The position numbers and the translations under genes are program-made. The notes under the pieces are model-generated. The model worked only from the letters and a program-made list of their open reading frames with translations. It made no database searches and had not been told where the DNA came from. A stretch of DNA of 64,000 nucleotides from Methylobacterium radiotolerans JCM 2831 (GTDB lineage: Bacteria > Pseudomonadota > Alphaproteobacteria > Rhizobiales > Beijerinckiaceae), in NCBI RefSeq assembly GCF_000019725.1, contig NC_010505.1:4758001-4822000 (forward strand). The letters run 5' to 3'. Below, piece after piece: positions 26,228 to 36,274 of the stretch (position 1 is the stretch's first letter; every line of letters begins with the position of its first letter).

Positions 26228-26298
26228 GTCGACGCGGCCTAGCGCATTTTCGCGCCGGACGGAGCCCGGCACGTGAGAGAGGTGCCGACAGCCGCCCG

Positions 26299-27501
26299 CT
26301 AGTGCGGGGTGGCGCGGCGCTTCGTGACGAGAAGGATCGCCGCGCCGGCGAGTCCCGACAGGGCCGAGCCCGCGAGCACGCCGAGCTTCACGGCGGTCTC
26401 GTGCTGCGGGTCCGGGAAGGCGAGGCCGCCGATGAACAGGCTCATGGTGAAGCCGATGCCGCACAGCACCGCGACCCCGTAGACCTGCCCCCAGCCGGCC
26501 CCGGCCGGGCGCTTGGCCCATCCCAGCGCCACCGCCAGCCGCAGGCTCGCGAACACGCCGGCCTGCTTGCCCAGGAACAGGCCCGCCGCGATGCCGAGCG
26601 TCACCGGCTGGAGCAGGGCCTCGGGGGTGAGGCCGGAGAGGTCCACGCCTGCATTGGCGAAGCCGAAGACCGGCACCACCCCGTAGGTGATCCAGGGCGC
26701 GAGGGCGTGCTCCAGCCGGTGCAGGGGCGAGTGCGCGTCCTCCGGCCGGCCCGGGCTGACCCGGATCGGGACGGTGAGCGCGAGCAGCACGCCCGCGATC
26801 GTCGCGTGGATCCCGGAGCGCAGCACGAGGACCCAGAGCACGAGGCCGAGGAGCCCGTAGGCCGGAAGCCACCCGATCCCCGCCCGGTTGAGGCCGTAGA
26901 GGCCGGCCAGCACCAGGGCGGCGAGCCCCAGCGCGGCGAGGTCGAGGCCGGAGCTGTAGAACAGCGCGATCACCACGACGGCGCCGAGGTCGTCGACGAT
27001 GGCGACCGCGCTGAGGAAGATCTTGAGGGAGACCGGCACCCGCGACCCGAGGAGCGCCAGGACGCCCAGCGCGAAGGCGATGTCGGTGGCCGCGGGAATA
27101 GCCCAGCCCCGCAGGGTGCCGGCGCCGAGGTTGGCGAGCGCGTAGAACGCGGCCGGAACCGCCATGCCGCCGAGCGCCGCGAAGCCGGGCAGGACCCGGT
27201 CGGGCCAGGTGCGCAGCCGCCCGTCCAGCGCCTCGCGCTTGATCTCCAGCCCGACCAGCAGGAAGAAGCCGGCCATCAGGCCGTCGTTGATCCAGTGCTG
27301 GACGCTCAACGGGCCGAGTTCGGCGTGGAGGGCGTGCGCGTAGGTCCCGGCCAGCGGGCCGTTGGCGACCACCAGCGCCAGGGCCGCCGCCGCCATCAGG
27401 ATCAGCCCGCCCGCCGCCTCGCCGGCGAGCAGCGTGCGGATGATCGAGAGGGGGCGCGGGCCGCGCCGCGGCGGGGGGCTGTCGGGGGTGGGCGACGTCA
27501 T
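26299..27501 (-). CDS. nhaA: Na+/H+ antiporter NhaA
   Basis: 400 residues and about 12 helices. It exports Na+ or Li+ in exchange for protons. The unwound-helix and active-site motifs are present: [19 protein letters not shown] with the Asp133 equivalent, and [17 protein letters not shown] with the paired catalytic aspartates. [13 protein letters not shown] and [10 protein letters not shown] are also diagnostic. The start at 27501 gives the standard length; the longer frame upstream has no similarity. Confidence 0.96.
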   Translation of the reverse strand: MTSPTPDSPPPRRGPRPLSIIRTLLAGEAAGGLILMAAAALALVVANGPLAGTYAHALHAELGPLSVQHWINDGLMAGFFLLVGLEIKREALDGRLRTWPDRVLPGFAALGGMAVPAAFYALANLGAGTLRGWAIPAATDIAFALGVLALLGSRVPVSLKIFLSAVAIVDDLGAVVVIALFYSSGLDLAALGLAALVLAGLYGLNRAGIGWLPAYGLLGLVLWVLVLRSGIHATIAGVLLALTVPIRVSPGRPEDAHSPLHRLEHALAPWITYGVVPVFGFANAGVDLSGLTPEALLQPVTLGIAAGLFLGKQAGVFASLRLAVALGWAKRPAGAGWGQVYGVAVLCGIGFTMSLFIGGLAFPDPQHETAVKLGVLAGSALSGLAGAAILLVTKRRATPH

Positions 27502-27566
27502 CGCGGCAGGCCTTGCCGCGCATCGCGGGGACGCGCAAGCGACTGGCCGAAGTCCCGCTCGAAGCC

Positions 27567-28208
27567 CTACGACGTCCGCCCCAGGGCAGCGCGGATCAGC
27601 GCCAGCCCGTCCGGGCTCGACCACGCGGCCGGCCCCTTCATCACCCCGATCGTGCAGCCCTGCGCGTCGACCAGCATCGTGGTCGGCAGGCCGGGCGACT
27701 GCGTGTCGCGCTGGAGGATCGGCAGCACGCGGCCGCCGGGATCGGCGTAGTAGGCGAGGTCGTGGATGCCCGCCTGCTTCAGCCATTCCGGCGGCTTCTC
27801 GAGGTTGCGCGTGTCGACGTTGATGGCGACGACCTGGAAGTCGGGTCCGCCGAGCTGCGCCTGGAGCCGGTCGAGGGCGGGCATCTCGGCCTTGCAGGGC
27901 GCGCACCACGTCGCCCAGAGATTGACGAGGAGCAGCCGGCCCTTGAGGTCGGCGAGGCCGGTCTCGGCGCCGTCCGGGCCCTTGAACCGGATTTCGGGGG
28001 CGGGCCGGGCCTGGGGCAGCGCCTGCATGGCGGCGACCTCGCCCTTGGACGCCGCATCGACCCGGGCCAAAGCCGGCTTGGCGGCGGCGCAGGGCTGGAG
28101 GGCGCCGCCCGTGTTGCCGGGCAGGAGACCGCTCCCGTATAGGGCGAGCCCGAGGACGGCGAGCGCGGCGACGCCCGCGCCGGCCAGGATGGGTGTGCGG
28201 CCGGGCAT
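27567..28208 (-). CDS. TlpA-like membrane-anchored thioredoxin
   Basis: 213 residues. One N-terminal hydrophobic helix (about 8-30) anchors a periplasmic thioredoxin domain with the redox motif WCAPC (Cys102/Cys105) and the cis-proline in LPTTMLVD. It resembles Bradyrhizobium TlpA, which keeps thiols reduced during cytochrome oxidase copper-site assembly. It is transcribed away from argH with 42 bp between the starts, the same divergent arrangement found in other rhizobiales, so the two promoters overlap. Confidence 0.9.
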   Translation of the reverse strand: MPGRTPILAGAGVAALAVLGLALYGSGLLPGNTGGALQPCAAAKPALARVDAASKGEVAAMQALPQARPAPEIRFKGPDGAETGLADLKGRLLLVNLWATWCAPCKAEMPALDRLQAQLGGPDFQVVAINVDTRNLEKPPEWLKQAGIHDLAYYADPGGRVLPILQRDTQSPGLPTTMLVDAQGCTIGVMKGPAAWSSPDGLALIRAALGRTS

Positions 28209-28250
28209 CAGCTTTGCCTGCCGGGGCGTTCAGGGCGCGGAAGGATCGAC

Positions 28251-29630
28251 ATGAGCAACCGGATGTGGGGCGGCCGCTTCGCGAGCGGCCCGGCGGAGAT
28301 CATGGAGGAGATCAACGCCTCCATCGGATTCGACAAGCGCCTCGCGCCCCAGGACATCCGCGGCTCGCTGGCGCATGTGGCGATGCTGGGCAAAGCCGGC
28401 ATCCTGCCGGCGGAGGATGTGGCCGCAATCGAGGCCGGGCTCAAGTCCGTGCGCGACGAGATCGAGGCCGGGACCTTCGCGTTCAAGCGCGAGCTCGAGG
28501 ACATTCACATGTCGGTGGAGAGCCGGCTGACCGAGATCGTCGGCCCGGCCGCCGGCCGCCTGCACACGGCGCGCTCGCGCAACGACCAGGTCGCCACCGA
28601 CATGAAGCTCTGGGTGCGCGACACCCTCGATTCCCTCGACCAGCAGGCCGCCGACCTGCAGCGGGCACTCGCCGACAAGGCGCTGAAGCATGCCGACACG
28701 GTGATGCCGGGCTTCACCCATCTGCAATCGGCCCAGCCGGTGACCTTCGGCCACCATTGCCTCGCCTATGTCGAGATGCTGGCCCGCGACCGCGGCCGGT
28801 TCCGCGACGCCCGGGCGCGGCTCAACGAATCGCCGCTCGGCGCCGCGGCGCTGGCCGGCACCTCCTTCCCGATCGACCGGCACGCCACCGCAGCGGCCCT
28901 CGGCTTCGACCGGCCGACCGCCAACTCGCTCGATTCGGTCGCCGACCGCGACTTCGCCCTGGAGGCGCTGGCGGCGGCCTCGATCTGCGCCGTGCACCTG
29001 TCGCGCTTCGCCGAGGAGCTGGTGGTCTGGACCTCGGCCCAGTTCAACTTCGTGCGGCTGTCCGACGGGTTCACCACCGGCTCGTCGATCATGCCGCAGA
29101 AGCGCAATCCCGACGCCGCCGAGCTGGTGCGGGCCAAGAGCGGCCGGATCATCGGCGCGCTCACCGGCCTGCTCATCGTCATGAAGGGCCTGCCGCTCGC
29201 CTATTCGAAGGACATGCAGGAGGACAAGGAGGGCACGTTCGACGCCCTCCAGGCCCTGTCCCTGTGCCTCGCCGCCATGACCGGCATGGTGAAGGATCTC
29301 GAGCCCAACGCCGAGGTGCTCGCCCGGGCCGCCGGCTCCGGCTACGCCACCGCCACCGACCTCGCCGACTGGCTGGTGCGCGAGCTCGGCCTGCCGTTCC
29401 GGCAGGCGCACCACGTCACCGGTCGCCTCGTCGGCGTCGCCTCGGCCAAGGGGGTCGGGCTCGAGGCGCTGTCGCTGCCCGAGATGCAGGAGGCGGAGCC
29501 GCGGATCACCGAGGCGGTCTACGCGGTGCTGGGGGTCGAGAACTCGGTGGCGAGCCGCACCAGCTACGGCGGCACCGCGCCCGACAACGTCCGGCGCCAG
29601 GCGCAGGCCTGGATCGAGCGGCTGGGCTGA
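28251..29630 (+). CDS. argH: Argininosuccinate lyase
   Basis: 459 residues, standard length. It cleaves argininosuccinate to arginine and fumarate, the last step of arginine synthesis. The fumarase/aspartase superfamily signature [12 protein letters not shown] is present, with the catalytic serine, as are SRNDQVATD and [13 protein letters not shown] (catalytic His). AAGGA lies 6-10 bases before ATG 28251. It is divergent from the TlpA-like gene. lysA, which follows argH in many relatives, is not here. Confidence 0.97.
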   Translation: MSNRMWGGRFASGPAEIMEEINASIGFDKRLAPQDIRGSLAHVAMLGKAGILPAEDVAAIEAGLKSVRDEIEAGTFAFKRELEDIHMSVESRLTEIVGPAAGRLHTARSRNDQVATDMKLWVRDTLDSLDQQAADLQRALADKALKHADTVMPGFTHLQSAQPVTFGHHCLAYVEMLARDRGRFRDARARLNESPLGAAALAGTSFPIDRHATAAALGFDRPTANSLDSVADRDFALEALAAASICAVHLSRFAEELVVWTSAQFNFVRLSDGFTTGSSIMPQKRNPDAAELVRAKSGRIIGALTGLLIVMKGLPLAYSKDMQEDKEGTFDALQALSLCLAAMTGMVKDLEPNAEVLARAAGSGYATATDLADWLVRELGLPFRQAHHVTGRLVGVASAKGVGLEALSLPEMQEAEPRITEAVYAVLGVENSVASRTSYGGTAPDNVRRQAQAWIERLG

Positions 29631-29768
29631 GCCGCGCCCTCGGCGACCGGCGCCCTCGGTGACCGGTGCCCTTGGCGGCGGCGCCCGGCGGATGGCAGGG
29701 TGGGACCATGACCCTGCCGGTTCACGGCGCAGGGGCCGCGAGGCGCGGCCGAATTCGGAACCCGGCTC

Positions 29769-30050
29769 GTGGCGCTGCTGCGCCTCGGCCTCTCGGTCGT
29801 GCTGGACTTCCCGGCCAGCACCGTCGCCAGCCGGGCCCGGATGTGGACCCTGTTCGAGGCGGCCGGCGTCGCCCACCGGCTCCACGTCCTCGACGTGCCC
29901 GACGCGGTCTGCCAGGGCCGCCTCCGCCTCCAGAACGCCGGGGGTGCCCATCCCTTCACGGTGACGGACACGGAGTTCGATCTGTTCAGCCGCTACTTCG
30001 TGCCGCCGGCCCCGGCGGAAGGCTTCACCCGCGTCGTTCACCGGGCGTGA
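29769..30050 (+). pseudogene. C-terminal remnant of an AAA_33-type predicted kinase
   Basis: The 93 readable residues (GLSVVLDFPASTVASRARM, AGVAHRLHVLDVPDAVCQGRL, and a tail with FTVTDTEFDLFSRYFVPP) match the last two thirds of small P-loop kinases of the AAA_33 family. The Walker A part is missing: the frame is closed by TGA at about 29710 and nothing upstream encodes a P-loop. The frame can be read from 29712, giving GAAEFGTRLVALLRLG, which is also family-like, so the gene has lost its 5' end. GTG 29769 is the only possible start and has no good ribosome-binding site. Confidence 0.6.
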
Positions 30051-30198
30051 GGCGGGCCGCTCCGCCCGCATCGCGGCGCCCGCTCATCCACAGGGCCCTT
30101 CAAAATTGTGCATTGCAACCCTCGACCGGCCCGCGCGTTCACCGTCTGGCTAAGTCCGCTCAGCTACAAGCTTCGCCGTCTGGATCGGAGTTCGCAGG

Positions 30199-30480
30199 AT
30201 GCCTGTCGAGAGTTGGCTGAACACGGAGGATGTGCCGGATTTCGCGGCGCACGCCACGGCGATGATCGACGCCGCTCTGACCGGTTCGGGCCTGACGCGC
30301 GAGGCCTACTGGGCCGCCGTGCGCAAGGGCTACAACACCCCCTACAACGATCCGCCCCGCAAGCGCGCCGCGCCGGCCCAGCCGAACGCGATCGCGGTGC
30401 CCGCCGGCCCGGCGGTCGAGCCGCTGCCGGTTCCGGCCGGCGTCATCGCGGCCCGGGCGACGGAAGCGCGCGCCGTCTGA
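30199..30480 (+). CDS. Hypothetical protein, 93 aa
   Basis: The first 55 residues look like a folded helical unit (DVPDFAAHATAMIDAALTGS, LTREAYWAAVRKGYNTPYNDPP); the rest is a Pro/Ala/Val-rich tail. GGAG lies about 9 bases before the ATG and the codon use is like that of the neighbours. I do not recognise a family. It stands alone between the kinase remnant and the IalB-family gene. Confidence 0.68.
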   Translation: MPVESWLNTEDVPDFAAHATAMIDAALTGSGLTREAYWAAVRKGYNTPYNDPPRKRAAPAQPNAIAVPAGPAVEPLPVPAGVIAARATEARAV

Positions 30481-30588
30481 TTGTCGACGGATCCCGCCTC
30501 GCCATCTTGCCGACGTTTTACGCAAGCTTCACTAATCCCGAACCCCGGTCCGGCTCCTGACGGAGCCGCCCGTCGTCAGGAAGTGAAG

Positions 30589-31314
30589 ATGGTCCGCGTC
30601 CCCCGCTCGCTCCCGGTCGGAGCTCTCGCCCTGCTCGCCTCCGGGCTGGTTACCGGCCTCGTTGGGGGCGTTCTCGGCGGGACCTGCCTGGTCGCGACGG
30701 CGGCCCACGCCCAGGACGCGGCGGCCCAGGACGCGGGGGGCGGCGACGCGGCCCCGTCGCGGCGCGGGCGGCGGCACGGCCGCGAGCGGAGCAAGCGCGC
30801 CGAGAAGAAGACGGCGACCCCGCCCGGGATGCAGCAGGCCACGCCGGTGGCGATCTTCGGCGACTGGAACGTGTTCGTGAACGGCGACGGCCGCAACAAG
30901 CTCTGCTACGCGATCGCGCAGCCGCAGACGCGCTCGCCCAAGACCCTGAAGCGCGACACCGCCTACCTGTTCGTGAGCGTGCGCAGGGGCGAGAACATCC
31001 AGAACGAGGTGGCGGTGATGCTGGGCTTCCCGTCGAAGCCCGCGGCCTCCCAGATCAAGCCCGGCTCCGCGGCCGCGCCGACCGACCCGAGCCTCAACCT
31101 CGGCGCCAGCCGCTACGGCCTCGTGGTGAAGGACGGCAATGCCTGGCTGCAGAATCCCGCCGAGGAGGCGCGGGTCGTCTCCGAGATGAGCGCCCGCAAC
31201 CCGAAGCTGATCATCAAGACCACCTCGCTGCGCGGGAACCCGACGAGCGACGAGTACGCGCTCGGCGGGTTCGCGGAGGCCATGAAGCGCACCCGCGACG
31301 AGTGCAGCAAGTAG
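30589..31314 (+). CDS. Invasion-associated locus B (IalB) family protein
   Basis: 241 residues. The N-terminal signal segment (SLPVGALALLASGLVTGLVG, cleavage near AHA-QD) directs it to the periplasm. A basic low-complexity linker (RRGRRHGRERSKRAEKK) leads to the IalB-type domain: IFGDWNVFVNGDGRNKLCYAIAQP, VSVRRGENIQNEVAVMLGFP and the final Cys. IalB-family proteins are widespread in alphaproteobacteria outside pathogens, and their general role is unknown. AGGAAG lies 5 bases before the start. A CGGCTCC/GGAGCCG hairpin (30551-30568) sits in the leader. Confidence 0.86.
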   Translation: MVRVPRSLPVGALALLASGLVTGLVGGVLGGTCLVATAAHAQDAAAQDAGGGDAAPSRRGRRHGRERSKRAEKKTATPPGMQQATPVAIFGDWNVFVNGDGRNKLCYAIAQPQTRSPKTLKRDTAYLFVSVRRGENIQNEVAVMLGFPSKPAASQIKPGSAAAPTDPSLNLGASRYGLVVKDGNAWLQNPAEEARVVSEMSARNPKLIIKTTSLRGNPTSDEYALGGFAEAMKRTRDECSK

Positions 31315-31322
31315 CGGGCGGG

Positions 31323-31610
31323 TCAGGCCCGCCGCAGCGCGGGCCGGTGCGCCCGGGCGGGTGATCGCGTCCGGGCGCTCATGCGCGCGCGGGCCGCGCG
31401 TGTCGCCTGCTCGGCCGTGCGGAACACGGCGCCGTCGAGCCCGTCGAAATCGCGCGCGGACGAGAAGAACCGGACGCCGCGCCCCTCCGGGACGGCGATC
31501 CCGGCGGTGACCTCACCGATCTCGATCACCCGGGCGGGCTCGCTCGGGCCGAGGACCGGGTCTGCGAGGTCGGGACGGTTCTCGGGCTTGTACTCTGCGA
31601 GACTGTGCAT
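31323..31610 (-). CDS. Hypothetical protein, 95 aa
   Basis: A small protein with a plausible folded core (ARVIEIGEVTAGIAVPEGRG, VRFFSSARDFDGLDGAVFRT) and a very basic tail (ARARMSARTRSPARAHRPALRRA). The core reads like a short beta sheet plus helix and similar small hypotheticals are common in this genus, which is my main reason for calling it. It converges with the IalB gene, 8 bp apart. The ribosome-binding site is poor. Confidence 0.58.
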   Translation of the reverse strand: MHSLAEYKPENRPDLADPVLGPSEPARVIEIGEVTAGIAVPEGRGVRFFSSARDFDGLDGAVFRTAEQATRAARARMSARTRSPARAHRPALRRA

Positions 31611-32018
31611 CGGATTGGGAACTCCCTGGGCCGGCTTCTCGCCGTTCCGGATCGCGTTGGCTGCTGCGGAGATTCGACGGGGCTCAGCGTCGACAGCGCC
31701 GGCGGGCGGCGGAGCAGCAGGGGGCGATCGGGGGCAGGGATCGAAGGGACGATGTGCGAGTGACCATCGGATGTCCTCCAGACTGAAGGACCGCGCGGCG
31801 CGGGGCCGGCGCAGTGCTTTAGCGTTTGATCACGCGGCGCAAGCTACGCTTCTCAAATGACCGCGGCCGGCCCCGTCGAGCGCCCGAAGGGGCTCGGCCG
31901 GACCGGCACCCCTGAAAATGGGCGCGGCGCCGCGCACCGTCAACGGAACGGACTTCCGATTTTCGGAGCCCGCCTGGCAGGAAGCCGGCTCCGGGCGCGC
32001 GTCCGGGAGGCGGATCGT
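31611..32018. other. Gap between hypothetical and HAD genes
   Basis: 408 bp with no supported gene, tRNA or known RNA. It includes a less GC-rich patch around 31815-31860 that could carry a promoter. Open frames crossing it are shadows without start signals. Confidence 0.35.
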
Positions 32019-32714
32019 TCAGGCCGCGGCGATCACCGCGGCGAGGTCGGAGAAGTCGGAGAAGATCCGGGCCGCGCCGGCCTCCGCGAGCCCGGTGCCC
32101 GCCGGGTCGTGTCCCCAGTGGCCGCCGCCGGTGAAGCCGGCGACCCGCATGCCGGCACTCCGGGCCGCCGTGACCCCGGGGACGCTGTCCTCGATCACGA
32201 GGCAGGCCGCCGGGGCGACGCCCATCCGCTCGGCGGCGAACAGGAACAGGTCTGGGAAGGGCTTGCCCCGCGCCACCTGCGCCGAGGAGAAGACGTGGTC
32301 GCCGAACAGGGGCAGGAGCCCGGTCAGCGTCAGGGAGTGGCGCAGCCGAACCGGGTCGCTGCTCGACGCGACGCAGACCGGCAGGCCCACGGCGGCGACC
32401 GCCTCGGCGACGCCGCGCATCGCCCGCAGGTCCGCGTCGAACAGCGCCAGGGTCTCGGCCTTCACCGCCTCGACGAAGCCGTCGGGGGCGGTGACGCCGT
32501 AATCGCGGGCGACGTGCGCCATGATCGAGGGCATCGCGGTGCCGGTGAAGCGCGCCCGCACGGTGGCGAAGTCGATGTCCGCGCCGATCCGGTTGAGCCC
32601 GGCCGTCAGGCAGGCGAGGCTCAGGGGCTCGCTGTCCACCAAGACGCCGTCGCAATCGAAGATCACGAGGCCGAGATTCGTCGCGCGCGCGTCCAAGGTC
32701 GACCGTTCCCGCAC
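32019..32714 (-). CDS. HAD-family phosphatase (beta-phosphoglucomutase/phosphoglycolate-phosphatase-like)
   Basis: 231 residues. Motif [12 protein letters not shown] holds the nucleophile and acid Asp, motif II is CVASSSDP, motif III is the Lys in [10 protein letters not shown], and motif IV is [17 protein letters not shown]. The helical cap between motifs I and II makes this a subclass I HAD. The likely activity is hydrolysis of a small sugar phosphate; the exact substrate cannot be told. An ATG at 32714 begins close to motif I. Confidence 0.9.
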   Translation of the reverse strand: MRERSTLDARATNLGLVIFDCDGVLVDSEPLSLACLTAGLNRIGADIDFATVRARFTGTAMPSIMAHVARDYGVTAPDGFVEAVKAETLALFDADLRAMRGVAEAVAAVGLPVCVASSSDPVRLRHSLTLTGLLPLFGDHVFSSAQVARGKPFPDLFLFAAERMGVAPAACLVIEDSVPGVTAARSAGMRVAGFTGGGHWGHDPAGTGLAEAGAARIFSDFSDLAAVIAAA

Positions 32715-32883
32715 GGCCCGCCGCCGCCGGGCGACCCTGTGGCACGGGCCCGAGGGCCCGGCAACCGCGCGGATCGACGCTCGCCCCGGGCGCTTGCACC
32801 TTGCGGCGCGGCCCCATACTCCCGGGGCGGGCGCGCCGCTCCGGCCCCCACGGCCCGTAAGGCAAGGCTCAGAAGGCCCCGCG

Positions 32884-33204
32884 ATGTTCCGCTTCCTGGC
32901 CCGCGTCCTGGGCTTCCTGCTGATGGCCGGCGGCTTCGTCGCGCTGGTCTACGACGGCGCCCGCTCCATCGCCAACAACGGGCTGCGGGTGACGCCGCTC
33001 TCCGACGTGATCGCCATCCTGTTCAAGGACAAGGCCAGCGCCCTGCAGGGCAGCGTGGAGGGGGCGGCGCCCTGGCTCTGGCACATCCTGGGCCTGCCGC
33101 TCACCCTGGCGCCGGCCTCCCTGATCGGCCTCGGGCTCGGCGCGGTCCTGCTCTGGCTCGGCCAGCCGGGCCGCGAGCCGATCGGGTTCCTGACGAAGCC
33201 CTGA
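32884..33204 (+). CDS. Hypothetical membrane protein, 106 aa
   Basis: Two hydrophobic helices (about residues 4-24 and 68-92) flank a polar stretch with [19 protein letters not shown]. It starts [21 protein letters not shown], typical of small inner-membrane proteins conserved in Methylobacterium-like genomes. The frame is open upstream, but ATG 32884 is the only start with the membrane profile. Function unknown. It converges with the LOV-protein gene (13 bp). Confidence 0.75.
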   Translation: MFRFLARVLGFLLMAGGFVALVYDGARSIANNGLRVTPLSDVIAILFKDKASALQGSVEGAAPWLWHILGLPLTLAPASLIGLGLGAVLLWLGQPGREPIGFLTKP

Positions 33205-33217
33205 TCCTCCGGGCGGC

Positions 33218-33712
33218 CTAGCGGGCCGCGAGCTTGGCCTCGGCCTCGGCCAGGGCGGCCTTCAGCCGCTCGATCTCGGCGGTCAGCGCGTAGTGCTCGC
33301 TGACGTCGAGCTGCGAGGCGAAGAAGTAGACCACCCGGCCCGCCTCGTCCCGCACCGGCCCGACATAGAGGGCGTTCTGGAAGGTCGAGCCGTCCTTGCG
33401 GTAGTTGAGGAGGTCGACCCGGATATCCTCCTCCCGCCGGATGGCCGCGCGGAGGCGGTCCACGGCCGCCGCCTCGGTGTCGGGCCCCTGCAGGAAGCGG
33501 CAGTTGCGGCCGACCACCTCCATCCGGGTGTAGCCGGTCAGCTTCAGGAACGCGTCGTTCACGAAGACGATCGGATTGTCGTGCTGGGCCGGATCGGTGA
33601 TGATCATCGGCATCCGGGTCGCCCGCACGGCGGCCGCGAAGGGGTCGCCCCGGTGCGACTCCGCCTTCAGCTCGTCCGGCACGTGGCTCGTGGCGGTCCC
33701 GCCCGTCTCCAT
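33218..33712 (-). CDS. Short LOV blue-light photoreceptor
   Basis: 164 residues. The PAS core has the full LOV signature: GRNCRFLQG with the photoactive Cys71, flavin-contacting Asn103 and Asn113 ([15 protein letters not shown]) and Gln134 (FFASQLDVS). Blue light should form a cysteinyl-FMN adduct. No output domain is attached; a C-terminal coiled coil (about 141-163) probably mediates dimerisation. GAGGGG lies 9 bases before ATG 33712. It is divergent from msrA with a perfect inverted repeat between them. Confidence 0.93.
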   Translation of the reverse strand: METGGTATSHVPDELKAESHRGDPFAAAVRATRMPMIITDPAQHDNPIVFVNDAFLKLTGYTRMEVVGRNCRFLQGPDTEAAAVDRLRAAIRREEDIRVDLLNYRKDGSTFQNALYVGPVRDEAGRVVYFFASQLDVSEHYALTAEIERLKAALAEAEAKLAAR

Positions 33713-33788
33713 CCGGATCAGCCCCTCATAACGCCGCGCAGGGCGGCCATCCGACCAGTATCTCTCCGGGCAACAAGCCGGAATTTGC

Positions 33789-33809
33789 CCGCGAGATCCA
33801 GTCTCGCGG
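33789..33809. promoter_or_regulatory. Inverted repeat between LOV gene and msrA
   Basis: CCGCGAGA (33789-33796), spacer TCCAG, TCTCGCGG (33802-33809): two perfect 8-base arms in the middle of the 187-bp divergent region. It has the size of a dimeric regulator site. No regulator is assigned. Confidence 0.5.
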
Positions 33810-33899
33810 CTCGATTTAGGGCGGCCGGAGCGCCGAACGCTTTCCCGGCGGTCCCGGCCGTTCCATATCGGGCGGAGCCCGAGACCGGAAGGCGAGCCG

Positions 33900-34556
33900 A
33901 TGTTCCTGTTTCGCAAGCGTCCCGCGATGCCGGCCCCGGCCGACGCCCTGCCCGGACGCCCGACCCCGATCCCGACCGCCGAGACGCATGTCGTCAACGG
34001 CAACCCGCTCAAGGGTCCCTATCCGCCGGGCACCGGGACGATCGTGCTCGGGCTCGGCTGCTTCTGGGGCGCCGAGCGTCGGTTCTGGCAGCTGCCCGAG
34101 GGGGTGTTCGTGACGGCCGTCGGCTACGCCGGCGGCTACACCCCGAACCCGACCTACGAGGAGGTCTGCACCGGCCGGACCGGCCACAACGAGGTGGTGC
34201 TGGTCGCCTTCGATCCGGCGGTTCTGCCCCTGGAGGCGGTGGTGCGGACCTTCTTCGAGAGTCACGACCCGACGCAGGGGATGCGCCAGGGCAACGATGT
34301 CGGCACGCAGTACCGCTCGGGCATCTACACCGTCGGCCCCGACCAGGACGCCGCGGCCCGGTCCGTGCGCGCCGCCTACGCGGAGGCGCTCAAGGCGCGC
34401 GGCTTTCCCGACGTCACCACGGAGATCCGGCCGCTGGAGCAGTTCTACTTCGCGGAGGCCTACCACCAGCAGTACCTGGCGAAGAACCCGGCCGGCTATT
34501 GCGGCCTGGGCGGCACCGGCGTCAGCTGCCCGGTGGGAGCCGGCGTCGCCGCCTGA
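33900..34556 (+). CDS. msrA: Peptide-methionine (S)-S-oxide reductase
   Basis: 218 residues. It reduces methionine-S-sulfoxide in oxidised proteins. The active site GCFWGAE has catalytic Cys54 and Glu57; the [23 protein letters not shown] and DVGTQYRS motifs follow, and resolving cysteines lie in the C-terminal tail ([12 protein letters not shown]). The N-terminus carries a 30-residue extension without an export signal, so the enzyme is cytosolic. Confidence 0.96.
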   Translation: MFLFRKRPAMPAPADALPGRPTPIPTAETHVVNGNPLKGPYPPGTGTIVLGLGCFWGAERRFWQLPEGVFVTAVGYAGGYTPNPTYEEVCTGRTGHNEVVLVAFDPAVLPLEAVVRTFFESHDPTQGMRQGNDVGTQYRSGIYTVGPDQDAAARSVRAAYAEALKARGFPDVTTEIRPLEQFYFAEAYHQQYLAKNPAGYCGLGGTGVSCPVGAGVAA

Positions 34557-34559
34557 GCC

Positions 34560-34727
34560 TCACGGGTTCCGGCTGTCGGGCCGCGTCTGCGGGCCCGGCA
34601 CCGGGGCGCCGGCGGCGCTGCCCCGCAGGGGCGGGGTGCTGTTCGGGCTGCGCAGCACGATCAGCACGCTGCCGAGGACCGAGAGCGCGAGGGCGGTCGC
34701 GAGGAGGATGAAGAGCCAGCGGGGCAT
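34560..34727 (-). CDS. Predicted 55-residue single-span membrane protein
   Basis: The frame begins MPRWLFILLATALALSVLGS and continues VLIVLRS, a clean N-terminal hydrophobic helix, then a Pro/Gly/Arg-rich tail. It starts 9 bp after the stop of the FAD monooxygenase on the same strand and ends 3 bp from the msrA stop, filling the gap exactly. The ribosome-binding site is weak, so translation may depend on coupling. Family not recognised. Confidence 0.5.
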   Translation of the reverse strand: MPRWLFILLATALALSVLGSVLIVLRSPNSTPPLRGSAAGAPVPGPQTRPDSRNP

Positions 34728-34736
34728 CCGGGGCCG

Positions 34737-36263
34737 TTAGCACATCGGGGCCGGCGCGCCGAGCGGCGCACCCGGCGACGGGCCGAACCAGCGGCTTACC
34801 GCCTCCCGCAGGCCGCCGAGGGCGTGCGCCGCGCCCGTCCAGGCGATGCAGCCGTCGGGACGGACCAGCATCGAGGGCCCCTCCGGGACCGCGACGCAGG
34901 TCACCCGCCCCGTGGCCGCGGCGACCATCCGGGAGGCCGCGCCGTCGGCGCTGCCGTCGACGAGAAGGCCCCGTCCGTCCTGCATCGCCCCGTAGAGCGT
35001 CGCGCCGCCGGGGCCGAGCGGCCCGTCGCCGGCCATCCGGCCGACCGCGTCCTCGGCCGAGCCGAGATCGTACCGGGCGCTCAGGCCGCGCATCAGGCTG
35101 CCGAGGATCCGGCTGACCTCGTCGCTCTCCAGGAGCCGCGCCATCAGGTCGCGCAGCGCGCCCGATTGCGGATCGGGCCGCAGGATCGCCGCCTGGGCGC
35201 GGGTGTTGGCCGTGACGGCCTCGGCCACCGGGCGCCGCTCGGCCGTGTAGGTGTCGAGCAGGCTCTCGGGCATCTCCCCGCGCAGCACGGCGGCGAGCTT
35301 CCAGCCGAGATTGGCGGCGTCGCCCAGGCCGAGGCTCAGGCCCTGGCCGCCGAAGGGCGCGTGGACATGCGCCGCGTCGCCGGCCAGCAGCACGCGGCCC
35401 CGGCGGTAGGTGTCGACGAGGCGCGTGTTGTCGGCCCACCGGTTCGCGGCCTCGACTCCCGCGACGCGGATATCCGTGCCGCTGACCCGGCGCAGCACGG
35501 TCTCGATCTCGTCGCGCGTGACGGGCGCCTGCCGGTCGGCCGGCGGGCCGCTGAAATCCAGCATGAACAGCCGGCGCGGGAACGGCCCGTGGCCGAAGAC
35601 GCCCCCCGGCCCGCGGTGCCAGCCGACCGGCAGCGCGCCGGCGGGATCGTCGAGATCGGCGATCGCCTGGTACATGGTGAGCGTCGGCGGCGTGCCGGGA
35701 AACGCGAAGCCGGCCATCTTGCGGACCGCGCTGCGGCCGCCGTCGCAGCCGACGAGATAGGCGCAGCGGACCCGCCCGTCGCCCGCGGGCGCGGTCCAGG
35801 TGACCTCGACACCGTCGGCCGCCTCCGTGAAGCCCGTGAGCGTGCAGCCGCGGCGCAGGTCGACCCCGAGCGCCGCGGCGCGGTCGATCAGCATGGCTTC
35901 GAGGCCCTGCTGATCGACCGCGCGCATGCGCCGGTCCGGCTCCGCCTGCGGGTCGCGGCGGATGAACAGGAAGCCGAAATGGCCGCTGAACTTCGCGCCG
36001 CGCAGGCCGCCGCCGGCCTGCCCCGGCACCCGGTCCATCGCCGCCAGGCTCCGCGCCTCCGCGGCCTCGATCGCCGCGCCCATGCCCCGCCGCTGCAGCG
36101 CCTCGACGCCCAGGGGGCCGACCCCGAGCGCCTTGAGGGTGGTGCTCGGCGCGGTGAGGCGCTCCAGCACCCGGACGCGCGCGCCCCCGAGGGTCAGCTC
36201 GATGGCGGTGAGGAGCCCGACCGGCCCGGCTCCGGCCACGACGACGTCGATCGCCCGATCCAT
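34737..36263 (-). CDS. FAD-dependent aromatic monooxygenase (PheA/TfdB type)
   Basis: 508 residues. The Rossmann motif VVVAGAGPVGLLTAIEL binds FAD, and RVLLAGDAAHVHAPFGGQGLSLGLGDAANLGWKL is the second FAD/ribityl motif of class A flavoprotein hydroxylases. The C-terminal thioredoxin-like domain (to about residue 508) is as in phenol and polyketide hydroxylases and rifampicin monooxygenases. It probably hydroxylates an aromatic substrate with NAD(P)H. It is divergent from a TetR repressor gene, with a palindrome between the starts that should repress it until an inducer binds. Confidence 0.92.
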   Translation of the reverse strand: MDRAIDVVVAGAGPVGLLTAIELTLGGARVRVLERLTAPSTTLKALGVGPLGVEALQRRGMGAAIEAAEARSLAAMDRVPGQAGGGLRGAKFSGHFGFLFIRRDPQAEPDRRMRAVDQQGLEAMLIDRAAALGVDLRRGCTLTGFTEAADGVEVTWTAPAGDGRVRCAYLVGCDGGRSAVRKMAGFAFPGTPPTLTMYQAIADLDDPAGALPVGWHRGPGGVFGHGPFPRRLFMLDFSGPPADRQAPVTRDEIETVLRRVSGTDIRVAGVEAANRWADNTRLVDTYRRGRVLLAGDAAHVHAPFGGQGLSLGLGDAANLGWKLAAVLRGEMPESLLDTYTAERRPVAEAVTANTRAQAAILRPDPQSGALRDLMARLLESDEVSRILGSLMRGLSARYDLGSAEDAVGRMAGDGPLGPGGATLYGAMQDGRGLLVDGSADGAASRMVAAATGRVTCVAVPEGPSMLVRPDGCIAWTGAAHALGGLREAVSRWFGPSPGAPLGAPAPMC

Positions 36264-36274
36264 GGACTCAATCC

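Noticed and set aside
29666..30220. Plus-strand frame starting before the kinase remnant
   Set aside because: It is out of frame with the recognisable kinase sequence and reads as Arg/Pro-rich nonsense; it does not supply the missing P-loop.
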